Below, piece after piece: positions 31,367 to 40,850 of a stretch of DNA of 64,000 nucleotides (position 1 is the first letter of the stretch; each line of letters starts with the position of its first letter). The position numbers were made by a program, and so were the translations under genes. The notes below the pieces were generated by a model. That model saw only the letters and a list, made by a program, of their open reading frames with translations. It was not told the origin of the DNA and did no database searches. Source of the stretch: Thermus sp. LT1-2-5 (GTDB lineage: Bacteria; Deinococcota; Deinococci; Deinococcales; Thermaceae); contig NZ_BSRG01000001.1 of NCBI RefSeq assembly GCF_040363165.1, positions 124,001 through 188,000 on the forward strand, in the 5' to 3' direction.

Positions 31367-32128
31367 TCAAAAGTTACCTTTTCCCCGGGAGGGACGGACG
31401 TACCGCCACCCCGTCCAGAGGAGGACGGCGGCGAAGACCCCCCGCAGGGCGCCCTCGGGCAGGAAGTGGGCGAGCTCCCCTCCGAAAAAGGTGCCCAAGA
31501 GCACCCCGGGCACCAGGCCCAAGGCCAGCTCCCTTTCCACGTTGCCCAGGCGCAGATGGGTGTAGGCCCCCACCAGGCTGGCGGGCACCATGGCGAGGAG
31601 GCTCGTCCCCTGGGCGGCGTGCTGGGGCATGCCCAGAAGGAGGACCATGGCGGGGACCATGATGGTCCCCCCGCCCACCCCCATCATCCCGGAGAGGAAG
31701 CCGGTGAAGGCCCCCGCCAAGAGGAGGGTGAGGTCCTCTAAGAGCTCGCCCCGCACCAGCCCCACGGGGGCCAGGTAAGGCCTGAGGAGAAGGAGGAGGC
31801 TCACGGCCATGAGGAACCCGCCGAAGGCCCGCTTGAGTTCCTTCTCCGGGAGGCCGTGGGCGTAACGGGCGCCCAGGCGGGCGGTGAGGACGGCGGTGAG
31901 GGCCAGGAGGAAGGCCGCCTTCAGGTCCAAGGAACCTTGGAGGCCGTAGGTGAGGGCGCCCACCAGTCCGGTGAAGAAGACGGCCACCAAGCTCGTGCCG
32001 TGGGCCTTGTGCTGGGAAAGCTTGAGGACGCCCACCATGAGGGGGATCATCACCGTGCCCCCGCCCAGGCCCACCAAGCCCCCAAAAGCCCCGCCCAGGA
32101 AGCCGATGAGAAGGCTCATGGGGCTCAT
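31367..32128 (-). CDS. TauE/SafE family membrane transporter
   Basis: 253 residues with about eight hydrophobic helices in two related halves, each carrying the family pattern ([20 protein letters not shown] and [20 protein letters not shown]-like). The family is proposed to export sulfite, sulfonates or sulfoacetate; the substrate here is unknown. ATG 32128 overlaps the preceding dehydrogenase stop; ATG 32119, 7 nt after a TAGTAT box, is an alternative start. Last gene of the tldD-led operon. Confidence 0.85.
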   Translation of the reverse strand: MSPMSLLIGFLGGAFGGLVGLGGGTVMIPLMVGVLKLSQHKAHGTSLVAVFFTGLVGALTYGLQGSLDLKAAFLLALTAVLTARLGARYAHGLPEKELKRAFGGFLMAVSLLLLLRPYLAPVGLVRGELLEDLTLLLAGAFTGFLSGMMGVGGGTIMVPAMVLLLGMPQHAAQGTSLLAMVPASLVGAYTHLRLGNVERELALGLVPGVLLGTFFGGELAHFLPEGALRGVFAAVLLWTGWRYVRPSRGKGNF

Positions 32129-33063
32129 ACTACCGGGTTTGGGGGCTCTCGGCCTTCCAGGACCGCCAGGAGGTTTTCCACCGCCACCTCAGCCATGCGC
32201 TCCCGGGTGCGCCTTCCCGCCGAGCCGATGTGGGGAGTGATGACGGCATTTTTCAGGGCGTAGAGGGGGTGGCCTGGGGGCAGGGGCTCGGGGTCGGTGA
32301 CGTCCAGGCCCGCTCCGAAAAGGTGGCCCTTTAGGGCCTCCACCAGAGCCTCGGTGTCCACCAGGGCGCCCCGGGCGGTGTTGAGGAGGATGGCCCCGGG
32401 CTTCATGGCGAAAAGCCTTTCCCGGTTCATGAGGCGGTGGGTTTCCGGGGTGAGGGGGGTGTGGAGGGAGACCACGTCCGCGGTTTTGAGAAGCGCCTCC
32501 AGGGACAGGAAGGGGTAGGGGAGGGGCTTCGGGGTGCGGCTGGTGTAGACCACCCGCATGCCGAAGGCTAGGGCCCTTTGGGCCACCGCCTGGGCGATGC
32601 GGCCCATGCCCACGAGGCCCAGGGTGAGGCCCTGGAGGTCTAGGCCCAAGAGGAGCTCGGGGTGCCAGGCCCGCCACTGCCCCTCCCGGGCATAGTCCAC
32701 CCCTTCCACCACCCGCCGGGCCACGGCCAGGAGGAGGGCTAGGGTGAGGTCGGCGGTGGCCTCGGTGAGGACCTCGGGCGTGTGGGTGACCCGGATGCCC
32801 CGGAGCCGGGCCTCCCCAAGGTCCACGTGGTCCACCCCCACGCTGTAGCAGGCGATGACCTTGAGGCTTTTGCCCGCCCGGTCCATGACCTCGGCGTCTA
32901 TGCGGTCTTCCACCGTGGGGATGAGGCCCACCGCCCCTTCCACCTTCCTCAAGAGCTCCTCCCGGGGGAGGAAAAGCCCTTCGTGGACCTCCACCGTTAG
33001 GCCCTTTGCCTTCAAGCGTTCCAGGGCCTGCCCTGGTAGGGTGCGGGTGACGAAGACCCTCAT
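32125..33063 (-). CDS. D-2-hydroxyacid dehydrogenase
   Basis: 312 residues, NAD(P)-dependent. Nucleotide motif [17 protein letters not shown] about residue 145; catalytic Arg in [15 protein letters not shown], Glu in the [13 protein letters not shown] region and His in [14 protein letters not shown]. Probably glyoxylate/hydroxypyruvate reductase or a related enzyme. Start ATG 33063 overlaps the tldE stop by ATGA; a longer frame is a shadow. Coupled to the protease pair upstream for no obvious reason. Confidence 0.9.
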   Translation of the reverse strand: MRVFVTRTLPGQALERLKAKGLTVEVHEGLFLPREELLRKVEGAVGLIPTVEDRIDAEVMDRAGKSLKVIACYSVGVDHVDLGEARLRGIRVTHTPEVLTEATADLTLALLLAVARRVVEGVDYAREGQWRAWHPELLLGLDLQGLTLGLVGMGRIAQAVAQRALAFGMRVVYTSRTPKPLPYPFLSLEALLKTADVVSLHTPLTPETHRLMNRERLFAMKPGAILLNTARGALVDTEALVEALKGHLFGAGLDVTDPEPLPPGHPLYALKNAVITPHIGSAGRRTRERMAEVAVENLLAVLEGREPPNPVV

Positions 33064-34373
33064 GCTCCGGCGAAGGAGAGCTCCGCCACCGCCACCATGG
33101 GGCTGCCGTAGGCGCTTGGACCCATGGGGTGCCACTTTAGCTCCGCCCCGAGGCCCTCCACCCCTTGCAGGAGCTCAAGGAGGTTCCCGCTTACGGCGAA
33201 GTTCTCCACGGCGTACTGGGGGCTGCCCTCTTCCACCCAAAGCCCCAGGGCCTGCAGGGAGAAGTCCAGGGTGATGGGGTTGGCCCCGGCGTGGAGGCCC
33301 ATGAACTCCGCAATTAGGACACCCTCCTTCAAGGTGAGGTTGCCGAGAGGCTTCAGGTAGAGGTTGCTTGGGGCCACGCCCAGGGCGGTGCGGTAGCCCC
33401 TGTGGGCGTGGCCGGTGTTGGCCTGGCCCAGGGCCCTTGCGGTTTCCGAGTTGTGGAGGAAGGTGCGGAACACGCCCTCCTCGATGAGGGTCACGGGCCT
33501 GGCTGGGGTGCCCTCCGCGTCGAAGGGGCGAGAGGCGAAGCCCTGGGGCAGGGTGGGGTCGTCCAGGAGGGTGACGAGGGGGCTTGCGATCCTTTCCCCC
33601 AGGCGCTCCAGGAGGCGGCTTTTCCCCTCCAGGGCGTTTTGGCCAGAAAGGGCCTCGGCCAGGATGGCCAGGAGGCCCGCCATGGCCCGGGGTTCCAGGT
33701 AGGCCCGGTAGCGGCCCGTTCTGAGGGGCCGGGCGTGGAGGAGGCGGGAGGTCCCTTCCCGGAAGGCCAAGGCAGTGCGCCCGGGGTCCAGGGCGTGAAA
33801 CTCCTTGCTCGGGGCAAGGTCCCACCCCTGTTTGCGGCTATTCCCTTCGGCCAAGACGAAGCTGCCCATGAGGGCGGCGAGGCCCGTGCGGTAGCTCCCT
33901 TCCGTCCCCAGGGTGCTGGCGAGGCTCAGGCGGCGTTCCCGCTCGCTGTAGGTGGCGAAGAGGAGGGCCTGGGTGCGGGGGTCTTGGCGGAGGGCGGCGT
34001 CCAGGGCCAAGGCGGCCTCCTTTTTGGCCTCCAGGGGGGCAGAAAGCCCCTCGCCCAGGAGGTCCTGGCTGCCGAGGGGCTTTCCCGGGGGAAGGCTTCC
34101 TTCCCGCTCTGTGAGGAGGGCGTTTTCCCGGGCTTCCGCCAGGGCCCAGTCCAGGGCCTCGGGCCGCAGGTCCTCCGTGTAGGCGTAGCCCACCCTTCCC
34201 CCCGCCACCACCCGGAGGCCCAAGCCTCCCTGCCGCGCCTCCTTGACCTCCTCTAAGGCGCCTTCCCGGGCCCGGAGGGAAAGCTCCCTCTCCTCCAGGA
34301 AAAGGAGTTCCGCCTCGAGGCCCATCTCCTTCGCCCGCAGGAGCACGTACCGCTTAGCTTCTTCCACGGTCAT
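33060..34373 (-). CDS. pmbA: TldE/PmbA family protein
   Basis: 437 residues. Partner of TldD in a heterodimeric metalloprotease that degrades peptides and, in other bacteria, processes microcins or modified peptides. The TldD/PmbA fold is indicated by the N-terminal [23 protein letters not shown] segment and the C-terminal [40 protein letters not shown] and [19 protein letters not shown] regions; there is no HEXXH, as expected for this subunit. ATG 34373 overlaps the tldD stop by ATGA. Confidence 0.93.
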   Translation of the reverse strand: MTVEEAKRYVLLRAKEMGLEAELLFLEERELSLRAREGALEEVKEARQGGLGLRVVAGGRVGYAYTEDLRPEALDWALAEARENALLTEREGSLPPGKPLGSQDLLGEGLSAPLEAKKEAALALDAALRQDPRTQALLFATYSERERRLSLASTLGTEGSYRTGLAALMGSFVLAEGNSRKQGWDLAPSKEFHALDPGRTALAFREGTSRLLHARPLRTGRYRAYLEPRAMAGLLAILAEALSGQNALEGKSRLLERLGERIASPLVTLLDDPTLPQGFASRPFDAEGTPARPVTLIEEGVFRTFLHNSETARALGQANTGHAHRGYRTALGVAPSNLYLKPLGNLTLKEGVLIAEFMGLHAGANPITLDFSLQALGLWVEEGSPQYAVENFAVSGNLLELLQGVEGLGAELKWHPMGPSAYGSPMVAVAELSFAGA

Positions 34374-35764
34374 GCCTGGCCTCCCACCACCATTGCCTCC
34401 ACCAGGACGTGGGGTTGGCCCACCTCCACCGGCACGAAGCCGGAAAGGCTGCCGCACATCCCGGGGGCGTTTTCCAGGTCCTTGGCCACCGCCACCACCC
34501 GCTTTAGGGTCTCTGGCCCCTTGCCCACGAGCACCGCCCCGCGCACCGGCTCCTCTATGCGCCCGTGGCGGATGATGTACCCTTCCTGCACGGCGAAGTT
34601 GTACTCCCCCGATCCCGGCTTCACCTGGCCACCGCCCATCTCCTTGGCGTAGAGGCCGAAGGTTATGCCCTGGAAGAGCTCCTCCACCTCCTTGTCCCCG
34701 GGGGCAAGGAAGGTGTTGCGCATGCGGGAGGTGGGGGCAAAGGTGTAGTCCTGGCGGCGGCCCGAGCCCGTGAGGGGGTAGCCGGTGAGGAGGTGGCCGA
34801 GCCGATCCACCATGTACGCCTTTAGAACCCCTTTTTCAATGAGCACCGTGCGCTCCGTGGGGTGGCCCTCGTCGTCCACCTCGCTGGAGCCCCAGGCGTG
34901 GGGCAGGGTTCCGTCGTCGATGTAGGTGACGGCGGGGCTCGCCACTCTCTCCCCGAGGCGGTCCGCCAGGACGCTGGCCTTTTTGGCTACGCTGGTGGTC
35001 TCCAGGAGGTGGCCCACCGCTTCGTGAAAGAGGACCCCACCGAAGCCCTTGCCCACCACCACGGGGAAGGTGCCGGCGGGGGCGGGCTTGGCCCGGAGGT
35101 TGGTCAGGGCCTGGCGGGCGGCCTTTCCCCCCACCGCCTTAGGAGGGTAGAGGTCAAAAAGCTCTAGGCCCACGCTTTTCCCCGGGGCGCTCACCCCGGT
35201 CTGCACCTCGGCCCCGTCCTGGGCTACCGCCAGGACGTGGAGCCGAGTGCGGACCCGCCTCTCCTCGGCCCAGGTGCCCTCGCTGTTGGCGATGAGGACT
35301 TCTTGCTCCCACTCCAAGAGGGTTGTCTCCACCTCCTTGATCTCTGGGGCGATGCGGGCCCCCGCTTCCGCCTCCCGGAGGCGCTCTAAGCGGTAGCGCT
35401 TGTCCTTTGCGGAAAGGGGGACCTTGGGCGCGTGGAGGCCCTGGGGGAGGCGCTTGCGGAAGTCCAAGCCCCCCTGGCCCCGCTCGTCCACCCGTCCCAA
35501 GGTTCCCCGGGCGCGGAGGAGGGTTTCCAAGGCCTCCAGGAGGCCTTCGCGGGTGAGCTGGTTGGTGTAGGCGTAGACCACCTGGGGGCCGAAGAAAAGC
35601 CGGATGCCCGCCCCGTAGTCTAGGCCGGAGATAGCCTCCTCTAGCCTTCCCGAGCGCGCCCGCATGCGCCGTTTCAGGGAGCGCTCGGCGTAGACCTCGG
35701 CGAAGTCCGCCCCGCCCTGAAGGGCCCGCCGGAGCACCGCCTCCACCGTTTCGGTTGGGAGCAT
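34370..35764 (-). CDS. tldD: TldD family metalloprotease subunit
   Basis: 464 residues. Catalytic subunit of the TldD/E protease: LFHEAVGHLLE carries the HEXXXH metal motif near residue 245. GSGEYNFAVQEGYIIRHGRIEEPVRGAVLVG and DLENAPGMCGSLSGFVPVEVGQPH are family signatures. It heads the operon tldD-tldE-dehydrogenase-tauE. Start ATG 35764, 6 nt behind TAGAGT, which begins with the holA stop codon. Confidence 0.95.
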   Translation of the reverse strand: MLPTETVEAVLRRALQGGADFAEVYAERSLKRRMRARSGRLEEAISGLDYGAGIRLFFGPQVVYAYTNQLTREGLLEALETLLRARGTLGRVDERGQGGLDFRKRLPQGLHAPKVPLSAKDKRYRLERLREAEAGARIAPEIKEVETTLLEWEQEVLIANSEGTWAEERRVRTRLHVLAVAQDGAEVQTGVSAPGKSVGLELFDLYPPKAVGGKAARQALTNLRAKPAPAGTFPVVVGKGFGGVLFHEAVGHLLETTSVAKKASVLADRLGERVASPAVTYIDDGTLPHAWGSSEVDDEGHPTERTVLIEKGVLKAYMVDRLGHLLTGYPLTGSGRRQDYTFAPTSRMRNTFLAPGDKEVEELFQGITFGLYAKEMGGGQVKPGSGEYNFAVQEGYIIRHGRIEEPVRGAVLVGKGPETLKRVVAVAKDLENAPGMCGSLSGFVPVEVGQPHVLVEAMVVGGQA

Positions 35765-35770
35765 GGCAAG

Positions 35771-35776
35771 ACTCTA
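35771..35776 (-). promoter_or_regulatory. -10 box for the tldD operon, made from the holA stop codon
   Basis: TAGAGT on the minus strand; TAG is the holA stop. Six nt (CTTGCC) separate it from ATG 35764, and no ribosome binding site is present. Confidence 0.5.
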
Positions 35777-36676
35777 CCCGGAGACTGACCGGCGGGTCAA
35801 GGGGAGGAGGGCGTGGACGGCCCCTTCCAGGGCAAGCCAGGGGTCCTTCCCCTCCTTGGCCCGGCGCTCGGCGGCGATGAGGACGTCCAGGGCTTCCCGG
35901 AGGGCGGGGGCCTCGAGGGTGCGGGCGAGCTCCAGGGCGCGCCGGGCGGCGTAGGGGTGGGCCTCGAGGCGGGGGAGGTCCTCCTCCTTGGGCCTGGGAT
36001 TTTCCCTGAGAAGGAGGTGAGCCCGGGCCAGGAGAGCGAACTGCCAGGAAAAGGCCCCTAGGACCTTGAGGGGCTCTTCCCCCTCTTCCCAAAGGGCCCT
36101 AAGGCGGCGGAAGGCCTCCTTGGCGTCCCCCTCCAGCACCGCCCGCACCAGGTCGAACCCGGTGACGGGGGGCCTTAGGGCCACCACCCGCTCCACCTTT
36201 TCCAGGGTGAGGGGCGGGGTTAAGAGGGCAAGCTTCTCCAGCTCCCTTTCCAAGGCCTCCAGGTCGGCCTCGAGGCTGGCCAGGTACTGGGCCACCCCCG
36301 AAGGGAGCTTGAGGCCCAGCCGCTTGGCCCGGTTCTCCAGGTGGCGCAGGAGGTCCTTGCCCTTGGGGGTGGGGAAGTCCCGCCGCTCTCGGGAGCGGTA
36401 GAAGGCCGCCCGGGCGGGGGTGGGCTTGGGGTCCAGGAGGAGGACAGGGACGTTTTCCGGAACTCGCTCAAGGAGGGGCTTGAGGGCCTTCCACTCCCCC
36501 TCCCCCACCTCCCTTAGATCCAAAAGGGCCCCCGCCTCGCCGAAAAGCCCCGGGGAGAGGGCCTCCGCCAAGGCCTCCGGGGTGGGCTCCGTGAAGCGGG
36601 AAAGCCCCCAGACCCGGGCCTCTTGCAGGAGGGCCTCCTTGGCCAAAAAGGGGTCGCCGGTGAAGGCGAGGACCAT
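35774..36676 (-). CDS. holA: DNA polymerase III delta subunit
   Basis: 300 residues. Clamp-loader subunit that opens the beta sliding clamp. The N-terminal clamp-binding region AFTGDPFLAKEALLQEA, RSRERRDFPTPKGKDLLRHLENRAKRLGLKLP in the middle, and the C-terminal ALWEEGEEPLKVLGAFSWQFALLARAHLLL match the delta family. It starts directly after the stop of the acyl-CoA dehydrogenase gene, so the two are co-transcribed. Confidence 0.9.
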   Translation of the reverse strand: MVLAFTGDPFLAKEALLQEARVWGLSRFTEPTPEALAEALSPGLFGEAGALLDLREVGEGEWKALKPLLERVPENVPVLLLDPKPTPARAAFYRSRERRDFPTPKGKDLLRHLENRAKRLGLKLPSGVAQYLASLEADLEALERELEKLALLTPPLTLEKVERVVALRPPVTGFDLVRAVLEGDAKEAFRRLRALWEEGEEPLKVLGAFSWQFALLARAHLLLRENPRPKEEDLPRLEAHPYAARRALELARTLEAPALREALDVLIAAERRAKEGKDPWLALEGAVHALLPLTRRSVSG

Positions 36677-37834
36677 CTAGAAGGCGCTAAGCCCCGTGGC
36701 CTCCCGGCCCAGGACCAGGGTGTGGATGTCGTGGGTGCCCTCGTAGGTGTAGACGGTTTCCAGGTTGAGCATGTGGCGGATGGCGTGGTACTCCAGGGTG
36801 ATTCCGCTTCCCCCCAGGATGTCCCGGGCGAGCCTGGCCGCCTCCAGCGCTTTCTTGACGTTTTGCCGCTTGGCCAGGGAGACCTGGGCTGGGGTGAGCT
36901 TCCCCTCGTCCTTAAGCCGGGCGAGCCGCCAGGCCAAAAGAAGCCCTTCCGTGTGCCAGGAAAGCATGTCGGCCAGCTTGGCCTGCACCAGCTGCTTTTG
37001 GGCGATGGGGGTGCCAAAGGTGGCGCGGCTTTGGGCGAAGGCTACCGCCTCCTGGTAGACCGCCTCCAGGGCCCCCATGGCCCCCCAGGCGATGCCGAAG
37101 CGGGCCTGGGTGAGGCAGGAAAGGGGTGCTTTGAGCCCTTCCGCCTTGGGCAGGCGCAAGGACTCGGGCACCCGCACCTCCTCGAGGATGAGCTCGCTGG
37201 TCACCGAGGCCCTGAGGCTCATCTTGTGCTTCACCTCCCGGGCCTGGAACCCAGGGGTGTCCGTGGGGACGAGGAAACCCAGAACCCGCCCCTCCTCGTC
37301 CTTGGCCCAGATAACGGCCAGGTGGGCCAGGTTGCCGTTGGTGATCCACATCTTGGTGCCGTTGAGGACCCAGGTGTCCCCCTCCCGGCGGGCCCGGGTC
37401 TTCATGTTGCCGTAGGGGTCCGAGCCCCCGTCGGGCTCGGTGAGGCCGAAGCACCCCACCAGCTCCCCCCGGGCGAGCTTAGGCAGGAACTCCCGCTTTT
37501 GCGCCTCGCTCCCGTAGGCGTAGATGGGGTACATGACCAAGGAGCTCTGCACGCTCACGAAGCTCCTTAACCCCGAGTCCACCCGTTCCAGCTCGTAGGC
37601 GATGAGGCCATAGGCGGCGCTGGAAACCCCTGCCCCCCCGTACTCCGGGGGCAGGGTGGGGCCTAGGAAGCCCAACTCGGCGAAGCGGGGGATGAGGTGG
37701 GTGGGGAAGACCCCTTCCTCCCACCAGTCGCGGATATAGGGCAGGGCCTCCTTCTCCAGGAAGCGGCGGGCGGCCTTCTGTACCTCCTTCTCCTCGGGGG
37801 TAAGGAGGTCTTCCAGGGCGTAAAAGTCCAGCAT
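36677..37834 (-). CDS. acyl-CoA dehydrogenase, glutaryl-CoA dehydrogenase type
   Basis: 385 residues. FAD enzyme oxidising an acyl-CoA. SVQSSLVMYPIYAYGSEAQK and the Glu in YTYEGTHDIHTLVLGREATG (catalytic base) match glutaryl-CoA dehydrogenases of lysine/tryptophan breakdown; FGLTEPDGGSDP and MWITNG are general acyl-CoA dehydrogenase signatures. GAGGTG precedes ATG 37834. Stop and holA start are adjacent. Confidence 0.92.
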   Translation of the reverse strand: MLDFYALEDLLTPEEKEVQKAARRFLEKEALPYIRDWWEEGVFPTHLIPRFAELGFLGPTLPPEYGGAGVSSAAYGLIAYELERVDSGLRSFVSVQSSLVMYPIYAYGSEAQKREFLPKLARGELVGCFGLTEPDGGSDPYGNMKTRARREGDTWVLNGTKMWITNGNLAHLAVIWAKDEEGRVLGFLVPTDTPGFQAREVKHKMSLRASVTSELILEEVRVPESLRLPKAEGLKAPLSCLTQARFGIAWGAMGALEAVYQEAVAFAQSRATFGTPIAQKQLVQAKLADMLSWHTEGLLLAWRLARLKDEGKLTPAQVSLAKRQNVKKALEAARLARDILGGSGITLEYHAIRHMLNLETVYTYEGTHDIHTLVLGREATGLSAF

Positions 37835-37846
37835 GGGGCACCTCTT

Positions 37847-38065
37847 CTAGAGCATACCCGCCAGGAAGCCCTCTTCCCGGATGGTGCGGATCAGGTCCAT
37901 GACCGTGAGGGACTGGGGGTCGTACTCCACCAGGACCTGGGCGGGGCCGGTGGCCTGGGCCTGGGCCACCCCTTCCAGGGCCTTGAGCGCCGTGAGGATC
38001 CTTTCCATCCCCTCGGGGGTGGGTTCCCCCCGGATGCCGATGAGGACGCGGTTCATGCCCCTCAT
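37847..38065 (-). CDS. HMA-like small protein without metal-binding cysteines
   Basis: 72 residues, beta-alpha-beta pattern with VLVEYDPQSLTVMDLIRTIREEGF, like heavy-metal-associated domains, but the usual CxxC motif is absent, so it probably does not carry metal through thiols. ATG 38065 overlaps the upstream gene's stop (ATGA); ATG 38056 is an alternative. Role unknown. Confidence 0.7.
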   Translation of the reverse strand: MRGMNRVLIGIRGEPTPEGMERILTALKALEGVAQAQATGPAQVLVEYDPQSLTVMDLIRTIREEGFLAGML

Positions 38066-38487
38066 TCTAAGACGCCCCGGGTCTCGCCCCTCGCCCCCCG
38101 GCTGCCCAAGACCCGCACCGCCAGGACCAAGGGTCCGATGGCGAAGCCCTGGGCCTTTAGGGCTTCCTCCAGGTCCCTCCGTTCAGGGTCTAGGTGGAGG
38201 GCCACCTGGTAGACCCCGGCGTCGTAGGCGCTTTTGACCACGGCGGCGAGAAGGCCTTCCAGGGCCTCTTGGCTTTGCCCCTCTATGCGGGCGATGAGGA
38301 CGGTGGCCGCCTCTCCCTGCCATACCGCCTGGGCCAGGGCGAAGCCCAGGGGCGCTTCCCCCTCCTCGGCCAGGAAGGAGTGGCCCGTGCGGGCGAAGTG
38401 GCGCACGGCGCCGAGGCTTAGGGGACGGTCTCCCGCCACCTGGTTCAGGGCCTCGAGGTCAAACTCGGTGAAGGGGCGAAAGCGCAT
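38062..38487 (-). CDS. GNAT-like / DUF1999-type protein
   Basis: 141 residues starting RFRPFTEFDLEALNQVAG, an acetyltransferase-like opening, with FLAEEGEAPLGFALAQAVWQGEAA and EGLLAAVVKSAYDAGVYQVALHLDP resembling a GNAT fold. It looks like the Thermus family DUF1999. The acetyl-CoA P-loop is not evident, so activity is uncertain. Start ATG 38487, 6 nt after GATAAT, which contains the stop TAA of the VWA gene. Confidence 0.7.
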   Translation of the reverse strand: MRFRPFTEFDLEALNQVAGDRPLSLGAVRHFARTGHSFLAEEGEAPLGFALAQAVWQGEAATVLIARIEGQSQEALEGLLAAVVKSAYDAGVYQVALHLDPERRDLEEALKAQGFAIGPLVLAVRVLGSRGARGETRGVLE

Positions 38488-38493
38488 GGCCCC

Positions 38494-38499
38494 ATTATC
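38494..38499 (-). promoter_or_regulatory. -10 box for the GNAT-like gene, overlapping the VWA gene stop
   Basis: GATAAT on the minus strand, containing the TAA stop of the VWA gene, 6 nt before ATG 38487. Confidence 0.5.
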
Positions 38500-39805
38500 G
38501 CCTCCGGAAGAGGAGGGCCTCCAGGAGGAGGACGAAAGCGGCCAGGAGGGCGAAGAACCTCCCCCCGCCCCCTGGGGTCTTGGGCAGGAAGCTTTCCCCC
38601 GGGGTGGGAAGGAGGGTTTCCTCGGGGGCGAGGAGGCCGGCGCGCACCTCCCGGTAGGGCTTGAGGAAGTTGTAGACCAAAAGGGGAAAGAAGGGCTGGT
38701 CCTGGAGGGCTTCCAAGGAGGGAAGGTAAAGCCCCCCGTCGGATGCGTAGAGGAGCCCCACCCCACCTTCCCCCTCGGCCAGGGCCCGCCAGGGGCCTTG
38801 GGGCCTAGGGGGCGGGGGCAGGGCCTCCCCCAGGAGGGCTACCCCTTCCAAGAGGGGGTGAGGGGCGGTGAGGAGGACGGGGATGGGGGCGCCGCCCCTT
38901 GGGGCCAGGAAGAGGGTAGGGGTTTCGGGGGCCCCTTCCGGCACCCCAAGCCGTACCAAGACCTCCCTCCCCGGGCTAACCCCAAGGAGGGAAAATAGCC
39001 GCACCAGGGCGGGCAGCTTGGGGTAGTCCACCCCAGGCCGCCTAAGGCCAAAGCCCGCCTCGTCGTCCAGGGCCAGGGCGTCTTTGCCCCTAAGCCGGGC
39101 GGCGAAGGTGGGGGGGAGATCCGGGAGGCGGGCATACCCCCGGGCGGGAACCTCCAGGCGAAAGCGCTTCCCCTCCAGTTCCACCTCTGCGGTAAGGGGC
39201 CTTTGGGCGCTATTCCCCAGGGCCAAAAACCCCCGGTCCACCGCCACCAGGCCCAGGTTTTCCCGGGGGCTTCCCACCCCCACGTACCCCTCCGCCCCCG
39301 GGGGCGGGGGGCCGTCCGTGGCCACCACCACCGGGGCCCTTAGGAGCCTCCTCCCTAAGGCCATGGCCCCCTCCAGGTCCGCCTGGCGGTCTTCCGCCTC
39401 TAGGGCCAGGAGGGCGTCCCGCAGGGCCACCCCCGGGGCGGGGCCGAAGGCCATGGGGGTTTCCCCGGCCCGCACCACCACCGCTTCCGGGGCCCTTTCC
39501 AGGAGGGGAAGAAGCCTTTCCTTGGCCAAGTCCAGGCGGGTTTTGGCGCCTTCGTTGGCGCTCATGCTGGCGGAGGCGTCCACCACGAAGACCATGGGGG
39601 AGGGGCCCAAGGGGGGGTCGTCCAGGGCCAGGACCAGGAGGGCTGCGGCCAGAAGCAGGAGGAATAGCCTTAGGTCGAGCCGAGGGCGGAAGCGGCGGCT
39701 TTTTCCCTTGTGCCAAAGCCACACCCCCGCCCAGGGCCGGGGCTTAGGCCTTTGGGCCCGGTAGAGGAGGTAGACCAGGAGGAGGATGGGGAAAAGCCAA
39801 AGCAC
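38495..39805 (-). CDS. BatA-like VWA-domain membrane protein
   Basis: 436 residues. Two N-terminal hydrophobic segments (about 1-14 and 46-62) with a basic stretch between, then a von Willebrand A domain whose metal site DxSxS is Asp76-Ser78-Ser80 in FVVDASASMS. A periplasmic region and a C-terminal hydrophobic helix follow, as in BatA/BatB proteins. No MoxR ATPase is adjacent, so the partner is unknown. Start GTG 39805 is divergent from tsaD. Confidence 0.8.
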   Translation of the reverse strand: MLWLFPILLLVYLLYRAQRPKPRPWAGVWLWHKGKSRRFRPRLDLRLFLLLLAAALLVLALDDPPLGPSPMVFVVDASASMSANEGAKTRLDLAKERLLPLLERAPEAVVVRAGETPMAFGPAPGVALRDALLALEAEDRQADLEGAMALGRRLLRAPVVVATDGPPPPGAEGYVGVGSPRENLGLVAVDRGFLALGNSAQRPLTAEVELEGKRFRLEVPARGYARLPDLPPTFAARLRGKDALALDDEAGFGLRRPGVDYPKLPALVRLFSLLGVSPGREVLVRLGVPEGAPETPTLFLAPRGGAPIPVLLTAPHPLLEGVALLGEALPPPPRPQGPWRALAEGEGGVGLLYASDGGLYLPSLEALQDQPFFPLLVYNFLKPYREVRAGLLAPEETLLPTPGESFLPKTPGGGGRFFALLAAFVLLLEALLFRRR

Positions 39806-39827
39806 CTTTCCCCTAGCCTAGCCTTGG

Positions 39828-39833
39828 TAGGGT
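39828..39833 (+). promoter_or_regulatory. -10 box for tsaD (leaderless)
   Basis: TAGGGT followed by 6 nt and GTG 39840. The divergent VWA gene starts at 39805, so both promoters share a 34-nt gap. Confidence 0.5.
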
Positions 39834-39839
39834 GGAAAG

Positions 39840-40811
39840 GTGTGGGTCTTGGGGATTGACACCTCCTGCGACGACACCGGGGTGGGCCTAGTGAAGGACG
39901 GCCAGGTGGTGGTGAACCTGGTGGCGAGCCAGGTGCGCCTCCACGAGGCCTACGGCGGGGTGGTGCCGGAGCTCGCAAGCCGGGAGCACCTGAAGGCCAT
40001 CGGCCCCCTCACGGAAAAGGCCCTGGCCGAGGCGGGGGTCGCCCCCCGGGAGCTGGACCTGGTGGCGGCCACCCGGGGCCCCGGGCTCATCGGGGCCCTC
40101 CTGGTGGGCTACACCTTCGCCAAGGGCCTGGCCTGGGCCTTGGGGCGGCCCTTCTACGCCATTCACCACCTCGAGGGCCACATCGCCGCCGCCTGGCCGG
40201 AAGGGGTAGACCCCCCCTTCCTGGCCCTGGTGGCCTCGGGGGGGCACACCCACCTCTACGAGGTCCTGGGGCTTGGCCGCTACCGCCTCCTGGGCGCCAC
40301 CCGGGACGACGCCGCTGGGGAGGCCTTTGACAAGGTGGCCCGGCTTTTGGGCCTCGGCTTTCCCGGGGGGCCGGAGATCGAGCGCCTGGCCCAAGAGGCG
40401 GAGGAGGCGGTCCCCTTCCCCGTGCCCATGCGGGAACAGGAGGGGTATGACTTTAGCTTCTCCGGCCTCAAGACCAAGGCGGTGCAGCTCGTGGAGAAGG
40501 GCCTTCCCAAACCCGCCTTGGCCAAGGGCTTCCAGGAGGCGGCCATCCTCCATCTGGCGGAGGTGGTCCTTAGGGCGGTCCGGGACACGGGGCACAAGGT
40601 CCTCCTGGTGGCCGGGGGAGTGGCGGCGAACCAGGCCCTCCAGGCCCGTTTCCGGGAGGCGGGGCTTAGGGTCTACTTCCCCCCCAGGGGGCTTTCCCAG
40701 GACAACGGGGCCATGATCGCCCTGGCCGCCTACCGCCGCTATCAAGAGGGCCTTCCCCCAAGCCCCCTTTCCCTGGGGGCCACCGCCTACTGGCCCTTGG
40801 AGGAAGGCTAA
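39840..40811 (+). CDS. tsaD: TsaD, tRNA N6-threonylcarbamoyladenosine transferase
   Basis: 323 residues. Transfers threonylcarbamoyl to A37 of ANN-decoding tRNAs, with TsaB and TsaE. ASKHA fold: GIDTSCDDTGVGLV at the N-terminus, YGGVVPELASREH, and metal ligands His110 and His114 in HHLEGH. VASGGHTHLYE and GGVAANQALQ follow. Start GTG with leaderless spacing. Confidence 0.96.
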   Translation: MWVLGIDTSCDDTGVGLVKDGQVVVNLVASQVRLHEAYGGVVPELASREHLKAIGPLTEKALAEAGVAPRELDLVAATRGPGLIGALLVGYTFAKGLAWALGRPFYAIHHLEGHIAAAWPEGVDPPFLALVASGGHTHLYEVLGLGRYRLLGATRDDAAGEAFDKVARLLGLGFPGGPEIERLAQEAEEAVPFPVPMREQEGYDFSFSGLKTKAVQLVEKGLPKPALAKGFQEAAILHLAEVVLRAVRDTGHKVLLVAGGVAANQALQARFREAGLRVYFPPRGLSQDNGAMIALAAYRRYQEGLPPSPLSLGATAYWPLEEG

Positions 40812-40834
40812 AGGGGTTTCTCATCCCCAAGGAG

Positions 40835-40840
40835 TACAAT
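40835..40840 (+). promoter_or_regulatory. -10 box for secA
   Basis: TACAAT, 10 nt before the secA ATG at 40851. The expected leader is only a few nucleotides long. A weak GGGG/CCCC hairpin just upstream (40813-40828) may end tsaD. Confidence 0.45.
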
Positions 40841-40850
40841 CGGCCCTAGG

